Source: Malurus cyaneus samueli (Eukaryota > Chordata > Aves > Passeriformes > Maluridae). From it: a stretch of 64,000 nucleotides of DNA. Location of the stretch: contig CM019214.1 of the NCBI GenBank assembly GCA_009741485.1, positions 5,512,509 to 5,576,508 on the forward strand, read 5' to 3'. Below are positions 34,682 to 45,700 of this stretch, piece after piece; the stretch's first letter is position 1, and each line of letters opens with the position of its first letter. A model generated the notes under the pieces. It was given only the letters and a program-made list of their open reading frames with translations, was not told the origin of the DNA and did no database searches. Both the position numbers and the translations under genes were made by a program.

Positions 34682-37600
34682 ATATATAATGATAAAGTAT
34701 ATATCATGCTGGATCTGACAGCTTGAGGAAGGCAAGGCTGCTGCCACTCTGTGTCCCCAGGTCCAGCTGATAATGAAGTGGAAAAATTATTCCCAGCAGG
34801 CACAGGGGACATGCACAGATGTCTGGCAGATGCACTGACACCCAGAGCATTCCCAAAACATGGGCAACACCAAAAGCCCTGTCCTGCTTCCCTCTCTGGC
34901 TGGGCAGGACAGCAGACCATCATTGGGAGTCCATGGACACACACGAGGGGGATCCAGCGAGGCTGCTCGGTTGTCCCCAGCTCCTTTTGCTCCTTTACCC
35001 CTAATTTGTTCCTCCCCAAACTCCCCAAATCCCTTCCTTTTTTCTCAGCTTTCAATCCTCCCTTAAGAATCCCACAGAAAATCCTATACAATCTTCAAAT
35101 GTTCTTTCCCTGAACTCCATGATGTGTTCTGCTCCTAGATGGGAGCCATCCTTAGTCCAAAAGATAATTCAGAGTTGCTCCCAGTGACTCATGGTGGCAG
35201 GTTTCACACCTGGGCACTGGGGCAAGGCTCAGACAGGATTCCCTTCCCTTTGAGGCTTGAATTGTGATTCCCCCAAGCCTGATGTTGCTCTTCTGACTCC
35301 TCTGGGCTTTTGGCTACAGGGGTGGGCCTGGAACTGGCTGGACAGGGTGTTATTTGGGGTTTCTATGCTCCCTTATCCCTCTGAGCCACTTCGGTTGTGC
35401 AGGAGAGCTTTCATCAGATAATTTAACACGTTCATTCTGTCTTGTAACTACAGGGACAAAAAATTCAGTAAGATTGGAAAAACGTCTCAACTGTAAGAGA
35501 ATAAAAGAGATCCTAAGTTCCTGCTTTCTGAGATATCCCATCTGCTTTTTTTTTTTTTTTTAGTAATGTATGATAGCTAGGGCCATTCTACCACAGATAC
35601 AATTTGCATGTTAGGCTGTTTTGTCTCTCATCTTTCAAAATGCACTTCCACCACCACAGAAAATAGGGGTTTTTTCTGTATTTCTTTGAAGAAGCTCAGG
35701 ATGATAATATCTCTTGACTAAATTTTGGTAGATCACAGATATTTTCACCAAAATTACATCAGCTATCATCCTGTCTGCATTTGTTAGTTTTGGGGGCGGG
35801 TTACTGAGGAGATGTGATGATGATGTGTCAATGGGTGCAAAGGCAGCATTTGATTCCTAAGCACTTTATAAAAGTAATGTTCCTCCACGTAACTTCACAG
35901 TGGCACCCTTACTCCCTCCATTATACATTTTATCTGTAAACAATGTGAAGCAGGAAAAAGCCAACGAGCCACTGTGTAATTACAAACTAATGCCATTAGC
36001 TTAGCAAATTCAGGCTGAGATAAGGCTCTTGATGGCTGCACATTCATGCAACTTCACTGATTTTTCTACAGGCTGGAGAAGCAGCTTGAGCAGAACTTGG
36101 CCCATGGCATGAGTGACATTTCACACAGCCACGGTGCCACTTCGCCCACCCCCTGTCCCCAGCGGTGTTTCAGCAGAACTTCTGAGCACCAAACTCACTC
36201 CCCAGCTTCCTCACACAGTTGTGTGAGAGATCTCAGTAAAAACCTCACATGTTTGAAGAGTTTAACAGAGCTTCCTAAGTGGCAAATGTGTTAGCAGTGG
36301 ATCTGAGAGACACCTACCCTGGATTGCAAAGCAGTGTTAAAACCAAGGGGTAAGAAATGACGTTAAGCACCTGAAAGAGTGGTCTTTTGTACTCTGACCC
36401 AGACCATTCCATATAAATTCTTGCTCACTGTTGTGTCCAGCGGCTGAGCAAGTGCTGCACAGAGTACATAAGCTGTAAGTCATGTTATGTTTACCCTCAT
36501 AACATGCTCAAAGTGTTCCCCAGCTGCAGTGCTTGAACTTTTAACCTAATTCTTCTAGCACAACTCAATCTGTAGTATGAAAAATAAAGCTTAACTTGAA
36601 CTGCAAGATAAGGGATAATTTGAAGAGATTATGGAGATTATACTATCAAAGTAACAGTCCTAAAGTTAAAGAGTTTCTCAAGAGATGTGTATAAAACTGG
36701 GTTTTTGCTGTAGGTTGTGAGTAGTACCCGGAACAAACTCCCTTTTCTTCAAACACAGATAGCCTCAACTCATTCTCTGCAAAATGCAGTTGTGGCTGTT
36801 TTATATTGACAGCAGTCCTAACCTCGCTCCTTTTGAAGATGAAATGGGAAAAAGGAGACAGAATGTAAAGGAATTGCTAGAGCTGGAAGCTAGGCACAAT
36901 ATCAAGGCTAGTAGTAGAGAACATAAAATAGGATTTTTAACTGATAAGGAACTTGATCTTAACTCTTATCTGCAAAGGAAATAACTCTAACAAGCCAGCA
37001 TTTTCCAGCATGGTGAAAGGAAGGGGTGTAAGGAGCAGGCCCGAGGGAAGCATGCTGCCTAGTGAGTTACCAACACCTACACACTGCAGCGTTTCGATTT
37101 TTTTTGGAAGCTTCTCACCCAGATACCATCCAGCCCCATCTGTGCTCAGCTTGAGAGCTCTGCTGCAGCCAGAGCTCAAAGCTGCTGGCCAAATCGGAGA
37201 TGCACGAACTGATCAAAATTTCCTCTAATCCTACCTCAAGAATAAGTGACTGAAATGAATTCCATCAACTCTATACATTTGCAGCGCTGCCCCTGGCACA
37301 TTGGAGCTGATTGGCTTATTGCCATAATGGGTTCAGAAATACGCTGCACTATAAATGCATGAGTTCTTCACAGCAGTGCATTGCAATCAAAATTCCTACA
37401 CATCTACACCTGCTATTATTTAAATTGCTCACTGCAACTTCATTGAACATGGCACTTTATTACAATGGATTCTCGGCAAGAAAATCAAATAGAAGAGGAC
37501 AAAGGGATAAAATCGCAAGAAAATGAGATCACGTAATCAAAGAAAAAAAATAACGCTCTGGGATCTCCACTCTTATCCTCACAATATTAAATCATTCTCT

Positions 37601-40600
37601 TCTAGTCGTAGGGGAGAATCTGAATGACTAAGAAGGCTAAATGCAAGTTTGCAATGCTGAAATAGACACTGACGGCTGAAAGAAATCATGGATATTTAAA
37701 AACCATCAGTGAGCCTCCCTGCAAATTCAGCACAAGTAAGATCTCATTCCAAGTGACTAAAAGTGTCCAAAAAGAATTCTAAATAAGTTTAATCCTTTTT
37801 TTTTCTTTTACTCCTAATAGTACTCCTAATTTGGAGTACTATATAGAACATTCCCTGACTCTAGAGAAGGAGAATATATAAAAAAATGTAGTTTTCAGGG
37901 CTACACAGTCCAATGTCTCCATGGGGCCCATCCAGCTGTGTGAAATCTTCTGCTTCTATAGGCAGCATAGGCATGTGGCTCAACTGAGACTTGGTTTCTT
38001 CCCTAATATGTGGGCCCTAGTGGCTACCTTTCTTTAGATACAGCTTCTCAGTCAGAACAGCTTAATCCTCTGTGAGTGTGTGATTCTATCAATATTAAAG
38101 CTTCAGGGCTTGTGTGCATTTGATATCAACTTTATTTGAAAGGAAATCTATTAATTTTTTTCAGTCAAACATCCTTCTTAAAAGCACTGAAATGAGATGC
38201 ATTTTTTTTTCAAATTGCTTGTCTCACTTTGTTTGTAGCTTTACATTTGAGCTTTGATAGCATCAGTATAAAGTAGCAATATGTAGTTTTGGTTGTCAGA
38301 CAGCATTTTTCTCCTCTTCCCCTAAACGAGCTCCTTTTGCGAAATGTGTAAAAAAATTCTGTGCTTGATTTAAAATCAAAACAAAGATAAATTTTAAATT
38401 CTCTGTGGAATCAATTTTCTGTATTTTATATAGTTTTATCATGACATTTTCCTTTTACTAATAGCAGGTGAAATATTTGGACACACTTGGAAAATAGTTC
38501 CATTGGATATTTCACCTGGTTAATAACTCTTCAGTTAGGAAATATATATTAACTTACCTTGGCTTCTCCCAGGCATTCTGAACTTGGAAGAGACTCTTCA
38601 GAGTCCCAGACTAAGAGAAATTGTTTTTCTTTTTTTTTTTTTTTTAAACTTGTGCTGATAAGTTTTCCCATGGCACATAAATAAATAAATAATAATAACC
38701 ACCTTTATACTGACTCCTCAAAGTCCATCTGACAGTGCTGTTTTCTATTCAACTACCTAGGTGATTTCTGAAAACAAAAAAAATTCTACACAAATTCTGA
38801 AATCTAAATTCTACACACACCTAATTTCAGAACCTCTTGCCCCAGCTAGCAGAGAACAACAGAACTGTGTAATAATCCGATGCATGACTCTTCCTTTCCT
38901 ACTTTATCTCCCTTGTTGATGAATCCATGTTCTCAGATGTATAATGGGAACATATCAGTCTGTGATATCTGTCACTGCTACACTGCTGTGCCATTTCTGC
39001 TGCTGGCTGTTGTTGAAAACTCAAGGCCCAGATTCACTGTGTGCCCATGGTATTAATCTTACACTGAAAGGACTAAAGCTCGAGATTTTATTGTATTAAG
39101 AAAAAAAATTTGCCCCTATCTGGATATCAAATGCAAATATGTCAGCAGAATATGTCTGACTCCTTCTCAATTACTAAATATAAACTCTTTCTATACCACA
39201 TACAAATGTTCTATATCTCAGCCTTTTCCATGTCTTATTCTACAGGCAATCTTGTGTAGTCTCATTATTCACTGCCTAAATTGCAAGCATTTATGTCTCA
39301 GAAATGTTCAAGTAATCAACTTGAAAGCTGAAATACTCCTGAGTTTTAGTACAAGCATCTCTCCAGGAGCTGAAGTTATGCTGACATTATATTGCAAAAC
39401 AACCCGAAAGAAAGAAAGTGACAAGTTGCCCTGTTGTCTCTGCATTTGGTAAAACCTTTGCGATATTTATTTCCCCCCAGCCCTGTCTCCCATTTCTAAA
39501 GCACTCACAGGTAGATCAAATACTTGACATCTGAATTGTTTAAACTTTGCCATGAAAAAAGTTATATTATTATTTGAACAAACACAGTCTGTGACTTGGC
39601 AATAAAAATAGGCTATAACTGAGATATATGAATTGCTAAACATCATTTGAATTATGCATACAAACTTTATGGATAAACCTATCAACAGATCATCTCCTTC
39701 CTGTCATTTGATGCATATTAATTTTATGCACTACTGCTTCAGCTGCTATTTCAATAAAATAGTTTCTTCTGTTTAATTTATATTAATTCACAACAAAAAT
39801 ATAAGTTCTTGAAAGCTCATATTGTTTTCCCTTCAGTATTGTAACTTGTGTAAAATTAATTTCTTTCAAAATTCAATACAAGAAGATAACGACTATAGTG
39901 TTAAAACTTTTGTGATTACATACATAATCACATATTATTCTATTCCTGTTTTCTTTTATATTGTTTTCTTTTCTTCCAAGTTTTCTAATTTAAAAATCAA
40001 CAATGGAAAAAGAAAATCAGGACCTCCTTTTTAGGTTATGTTCTGAAAATTACTTTTTAAAGAGTTGTAATGGTAAAGTTGGAACCAACAGAATTGACTT
40101 GAATCAGGGAACACATAGACACAAATATTTCACTCAGAGTGCCTGTATTTTTTAGGCCGAAAGGAGAATTAAATTGGATAGGTGAAATTCAGATTTATAT
40201 TAAAAAAATAAATATGTCCTACCCAAACAAAGTCCACCCCCAACCCATCCTCAGACTAGTTAAAAATATCTGCAGTTTCTGAAGTGATATTTCAAGAAAC
40301 AAGTAATTTTGCTTTGCAAAAAAAAAGAAAGTCTACTTCTCTCAACATGGTGCAGGATGTGCAGTCCTATTTTTTTTTAAAAAATGTGTTTATCTAAGTG
40401 GTTCTGTGCCTTCACAGAGTGTAAGAGTAGCCATCCTTAACAGCATCACTTGGATTGGGAGCTTGGAAAGGGAATTTCTCTTGGAAAGGGAATTTTCCAG
40501 TCACTCCCATTTTACCATGCCTTGGTTCTTGCTGTGGAAAGGCCTCGAAGAGCAGGAGTGGATTCCATTCAGATTAAACTAACCTGGGAGGTGATTCAGC

Positions 40601-41022
40601 TGCTTGTGGGCATGCACTTCAGGGGACTAGGCAAGAATTAATTCAAACTAAAATATTTTTTAGTCTTATAGTGTGAGTAATAGGTCTTCAGTAGAGTGAG
40701 GTACTCCTGTGTTTATCTGCTCCCATGTAGGCTTGCTCTTTGACCTTGCTGTGTCCCACCTGCTGCCACGAGCAGGATTTGTGGCTGTTCTGGAGCCTGG
40801 ATTCTCTCCTGACACTGGTGGGGAAAACCAAACACAACCAGACCTGCTGTTAGCTGGCTGGGTTAATACTTTGCTAAATCTTTTTTGGAAAAGCCAACAT
40901 TTAATGTATTCATTGGTCATGGGGACTATTTCCCTCCCTTGAGTCTGATTTTCAGGCTATACCAAGGAAAAGGAAAATTAAAGTTCATTTTGGTATTTTT
41001 TATGCTTGGGAAGACAAGTTTT

Positions 41023-41027
41023 GCCCC
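41023..41027. repeat. Target-site duplication of the outer LTR, left copy
   Basis: GCCCC immediately precedes the TG start of the outer LTR. The same 5 bp recur at 42744-42748 directly after its CA end. Confidence 0.75.
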
Positions 41028-41356
41028 TGTACTATGTTTGCATGGCCATGTTTGATAAAGGAGGGTTTACAGGGGTGAATTCTGTGAGAAGATGCCAAAA
41101 GCTTCCTCTGTGTCCTGCAGAGCCAAGGCCAGATGGCTCCAGGATGGACCCGCTGCTGGCCAAGCTGGGCCACTTAGAGATGGTGATAACACCTCTGTGA
41201 TAACAGACTGGAGAAAAAGGGAAAAAAGTTATTGTGTGTGTGTAATTGCAGGCAGAGAAGGGCAGGATGAGAACATGTGAGAGGAACTCTGACACCAAGG
41301 TCAGTGTGGGAGGGGCAGGAGGTGCTCCAGGCACCGGAGCTGAGGTTCCCCTGTGT

Positions 41357-41387
41357 CACGACCCGCTTAACCCAAGCGGGAGTCGTG
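41357..41387. repeat. Hairpin at the terminus of the nested LTR
   Basis: Arm CACGACCCGCTT (41357-41368), loop AACCC (41369-41373), arm AAGCGGG-AG-TCGTG (41374-41387). All 12 bases of the left arm pair, with a two-base AG bulge in the right arm. It lies 3 bp inside the LTR end. Confidence 0.85.
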
Positions 41388-41493
41388 AGGGGTTCGTTAT
41401 CAGAATCTCAGAGTGCAAAAGAAACAAGGGGGCAAGTATATATATTTTAAATCATCATGAACCATTTTATTGGATTTTTGCGATAGAAGAGGG

Positions 41494-41532
41494 TGAGAGA
41501 GAGAAAGTGAGAGAGAGAGAGAGAGAGAGAGT
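41494..41532. repeat. (GA)n microsatellite inside the nested LTR
   Basis: GA-rich run with a perfect core at the end, between the minus-strand TATA box and polyadenylation hexamer of the LTR. Confidence 0.9.
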
Positions 41533-42748
41533 GGGTTTATAGCTACCAAACAGCTCAGGTGAGTCCACGCAGTCCGGATTCCATGGGTTCACCAGCAGTC
41601 CGTTGGGGGGATCCCAATCACGGTCTTTTCAGAGAGACTTCTTATAGTCCATTTGAAAGCGGGTGGCAGCAGGCCAGGGGGTTGCAAAGTATGGAAACTT
41701 GTGAAGTATGGAAAAACCAACCGAGCGGTGGGGAAAGAATGTCCATTGTTCCATGAGGTGTGCAGTATGGGGTCGCGCCACTCTCTTTCTGTCTCCACTC
41801 CAGGAGCAGCGCAGCCATCCATGGTTTACAGGCTGTATCTCCCAGCCTAGGAGCTGGAAACTTGGCAGTCATCCCACCTTGATCTGGCTCGGACTCCTTT
41901 AAGCAAAAGTCCCCCTTTCTTCCCCTCGGGGTTCTCTTTTTTGGGGTGTTCAGTCTCAATCCATATCGATGATCGTGAGACAGTCAAAGGTCTTCTGTAC
42001 GGTCTCTTACACCCTGCAGCCTGTGAGGGCACCGGGATGCAGAGATCCACCTGCAGCCATGGAGGAGACCCACACTGGTGCAGGGGGATGGCTGAGAGGA
42101 GGCTGTGAGTCCAGGGGAGAACCTGCTGGAACAGGCTCCTGGCAGGGACCTGCACACCCATGGACAGAGGAGCCCATGCTGGAGCAGGATTGATGGCAAA
42201 GCCTGTGACCCTGTGGGGGATCCATGCTAAAGCAGGCTGTGCCTGAAGGACTGACCCCATGGAAGAGTGACCCATATTGTAGCAGTCTGTGGAGAACGAT
42301 TGCCTGTGAGATTGACTCACATTGGAGAAGTTCATGGAGAATTGTCTCCTGTGGGAGGGATCCCAAGCTGAATTGGGAAGGACTTCTCTCCTTGAGCAGC
42401 AGCAGGAATAACTGACCACAACCCCCATTCCCTCTCTCCCTGCACTGCTGGGAAGGAGCTAGACCTGGGAAGAAGGGAGAGGTGGGGGAAAGGTCTTTTA
42501 AAGGTCTTTTAATTATCCTGCTTTTCATTATCCTGCTCTGAATTTGTTAGTAATAAATTAAATTAATATCTCTAATTCTGGCCTGGTTTTGCCTGTGATG
42601 GTATTTCATGAGTGATCTCTCCTGGTCCTTACCTCAACCCATGGAGTCTTCTTTATATTTTCTCTCCCCAGTCCAGCTGTGGAAGGGAGTGATTGGGAGA
42701 CTTTGGTGGCTGCCTGGAATTCAGCCAGGATTAATCCACTACAGCCCC

Positions 42749-45700
42749 TCCCTTTTCCTGTTTCCTTCAATAACTTCAATAACTGATAACTTCAATAATC
42801 CTATAACATTATGGTCCATCTGGCCTAGGAGAAGTAAAAAAGAAACACCCTAAACCAAAATCCTTTTGAGAACTCTTTTGTTTTGAAAGTTATGCATAAA
42901 GCCAGCAGTTCCCTGTGTATTCTCCTGCAATATTAAGCATATTTCAGTAAGTCAAAGAAGATTTGCAGGTGCCATCAGAAATACAAAAGGTATGAAGGGA
43001 AACCTGTTAAATGCAATCACTGTACTCAGAGGAAATTTGTGGTATTTTTTGTCAGGTCTTAAACCAATACAGGGTTTCTCCTCAAGCAGTGCAATATGTC
43101 ACAAGGGAATTCAATTTTTTTTCCAGGGAGCATTTTGTGACTGCTTTTCCTGTACTTCAGCGGAACACTAAATTTCATGTAAGTCTGCATTTTCCTTCCA
43201 CTTGAAATATTAGGAGACAGGCTTCATAGTTTGTTTCAGAAAAATAAGCAAACCAAAAAGGAATTATTTTTTTTAAAAAGCATATTTATTTTTGTAACAG
43301 TAATTTCCAATTTTGAAATAAAATTTTATGTCTAAAATGAAAAGTAGTGTCTGAATTTTCTATTGTAAAAAAACCAAAACTGCATGAAATGTTCCTTTTT
43401 ACTCCAATAATATTAATGTAAGTTGAAAGCACAAAAGACATGAAAGATATAGCAAATCAGACTGCATACATAAATCAGGAATATTTTAGTTTTAATCCTG
43501 TCTCCTCAAATGAACAAACCTGACATGAAATGGTTCTGTCATGGCTGCATCTAATACAGTGAAATACCTCAAATACAGATAATTAAGTGAGTGGCCCATG
43601 GAGTATGGGTTTTTAAATTCTACAGGAAACATAATTCTGAAATTTCAGTCATTTCAAGATGAGCATATATCTATTTGTATGTGTACATTTGCTTTTTCTA
43701 AATACAAATATGTAATGCATTTTTGTAAATATAACCATGTTGAATTTATATGAAGTTACACTTTTTGCATAGGTTTACATTAACATGATTCTCCTGCAGT
43801 AAATTTTTATTCTGGGTTTAATTAGAATTGTATTGCATTTATAAAAATATACATTTATACAATGTATAAATAGTAAGTGGCAAGAATAATGAAATAGCTG
43901 AACTTCTTTTTTTGGCCTTTTCCTGGACCACATGCTGCAGCACTGTGATGAGGAGCCCTGGCCCCTAGCAGGAGAAGAGCTACAGAACATCCCCTGCACC
44001 TCTTTTAATTCCTGAGGATATGCCAGGTCTTGTCCTCTCACTCTCCTCAAGGTGTGAGAGCTCTGTTTTAGTGGCAGAGTAAATCTGGCTTTGTTTTCCT
44101 CCTGGAGCATCGTGTGTGTTTTCCCTCTGTGCAGCAGCGATGCACGATGCTGTCACCAAACACTCTAAGCCAAATTAGGACAGAATTTACCTCCTTTGGG
44201 AACAGGAAGCCATGCAATTTGTACACCTACATCTGAAGTTTTGATTCCTTTCTTGCTCTGAATAAAGGCCTTACACAGCCAACTGGGTCCCAAAAAATGC
44301 AGAAATGAGCTCACTGTACAGATGTATTTGCTGTTTATCTGAAGGGTAGAATAACGTGGCTTTATAACACAATTTTACTATATAGTTCTGTTAAGGATCT
44401 GTCAAATAGCACTTGGTGCAGATGCTGAGGAAGAGGAAGATGCTTTAGTGTGTGTTCAAGGGTTAGAGGAGGAGGTTGAGGGATGCCTTTGAAATCCCTG
44501 CCTGAATCGTCTGAGGACTCTTGTCTGAGGATTCTTGTTGGGCATTCATTTATTACCCAAATCAAAGCCTCTCTTCATATGAGATACTGTGCTCTCAGGT
44601 CTCAGATCTAAATTCCACTCTCTTGCCCTCTTGTCAGTTTTCAGAGACACTAAGACACCACCTTTAAAACACTAATTTTCTTGTAAACTGCCTGCAGCCT
44701 ACTGAGAAAGTACAATGACCTTTGCTGCACTTGTAAAAAAGAAAATAAAAATGCATTAAGAAGGTGGCAGAGGGGAGAGAACAGATCACTGCTTTTGAGA
44801 AATGTAGTTAAACAGTCTTTGCTTTGCTGTGGCAGATGTGACATGTGAAACTGGTGAAAAACAGGTTTAGTACCTTAGGCAGTGCTTTGAAAACTGATCC
44901 AGTGAAAGAGTCATGGATTCTGCCAAAACACTGGAACAGGGAGCAACAAGTGGGAGGATTTGCAGCTACAACTTTGACTGTATTTGAAAGCCCTGTAAGA
45001 ACAATTTTGAGAACTGACAAGAAATGCTTATTAGCATATGCTAATGAGAATTTCACAGATACATAGGAAAAAAAGCTGAAGCAGTACATTGTATTGTTAA
45101 ATAAATTGTTTGTCCATCATCTCATCTCATCCCATCTCATCTCCTGTTCATCTTCCTTGATGCTTTTAGTTGGCTTTTTGCAGCAATAAATGGTATTTGT
45201 ACCATAATACCAGTTGTATACTCAGAAGGATAAAAAAATAATGTCTTTTTCTTGCCAGTCTTAGGAATATTTTTTATTATATACAATAGTATTCAGGTCC
45301 TATTGTTTGTCAAGAATCATTGAAATATTTGACTCCTCACAGGCAACTGTCCAGATTTTATGCTCATTATGGGCTTTGATCTATTTTGTAAGGTAGGCAG
45401 GACAATTTTTGCTTTGTACCAGCTTCCTAAATATTCAGGGATTTTTTTTGTTCTTCCATTTGAATAATTCTTCTCATAATTTTTTACAGACTTTCTAAGG
45501 AAGAGTTATTGCAAATCATTACAAGTTATTTTATTGTCTTATATTATTTTCTTATGAATTATTTATAGTTCTGCATAATTTTATTACTTTACCTCAAAGC
45601 CATCCTGCTTATAGTAGTAAACTCTCCTTCCCCTGTGATAGTGCCATTCCACATCTACTTTCTAAGTCTAAAATTTGTATTAAAAAAAAAAAAAAATACA

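Larger units (their letters stand above)
32431..41022. other. Intergenic DNA, no gene seen
   Basis: About 8.6 kb without recognisable exons. Small features are a 19-bp tandem duplication at 34387-34424, a 9-bp-arm palindrome at 34661-34681, T16 at 35546-35561, T17 at 38629-38645 and (ATAA)n near 38679-38697. The 37240-37620 stretch is free of repeats and motif-dense, and is a weak candidate for conserved non-coding DNA. Confidence 0.55.
41354..42011 (-). mobile_element. Nested solo LTR (658 bp) with 5-bp duplication CCCTG
   Basis: Plus-strand termini are TGTCACGACCC (41354) and CTCTTACA (42011). The flanking 5 bp are identical, CCCTG at 41349-41353 and 42012-42016, and removing the element restores continuous outer-LTR sequence. 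Transcription signals are on the minus strand: a TATA box (plus TTTATA, 41536-41541), then a CT-rich tract (the GA run, 41494-41532), then AATAAA (plus TTTATT, 41466-41471). This is a compact promoter and polyadenylation unit in the right order. The minus-strand 3' terminus is a strong hairpin (41357-41387). No internal genes, hence a solo LTR. It is probably young because the TATA, hexamer and duplication are intact. Confidence 0.88.
41028..42743 (+). mobile_element. Large avian ERVL-type LTR, interrupted by a younger LTR
   Basis: The outer element starts TGTACTATG at 41028 and ends TTAATCCACTACA at 42743. GCCCC duplications flank it. After removing the nested LTR (658 bp) and its 5-bp duplication it is 1,053 bp. 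Its centre is made of repeated blocks of the type GAGCAGG...CCCATGG...GACCCACACTGG. AATAAATTAAATTAAT with the poly(A) hexamer at 42552-42557 marks R, and the U5 has the recognisable GGTATTTCATGAGTGATCTC and GTCCAGCTGTGGAAGGGAG strings. I recognise this as a widespread bird LTR, but the family name is uncertain. Several long open frames cross it on both strands (for example 41847-42428 minus) and have no retroviral protein similarity. Confidence 0.8.

Noticed and set aside
41847..42528. 193- and 173-codon minus-strand open frames
   Set aside because: They lie across two LTRs of opposite orientation and contain no retroviral or cellular domain.
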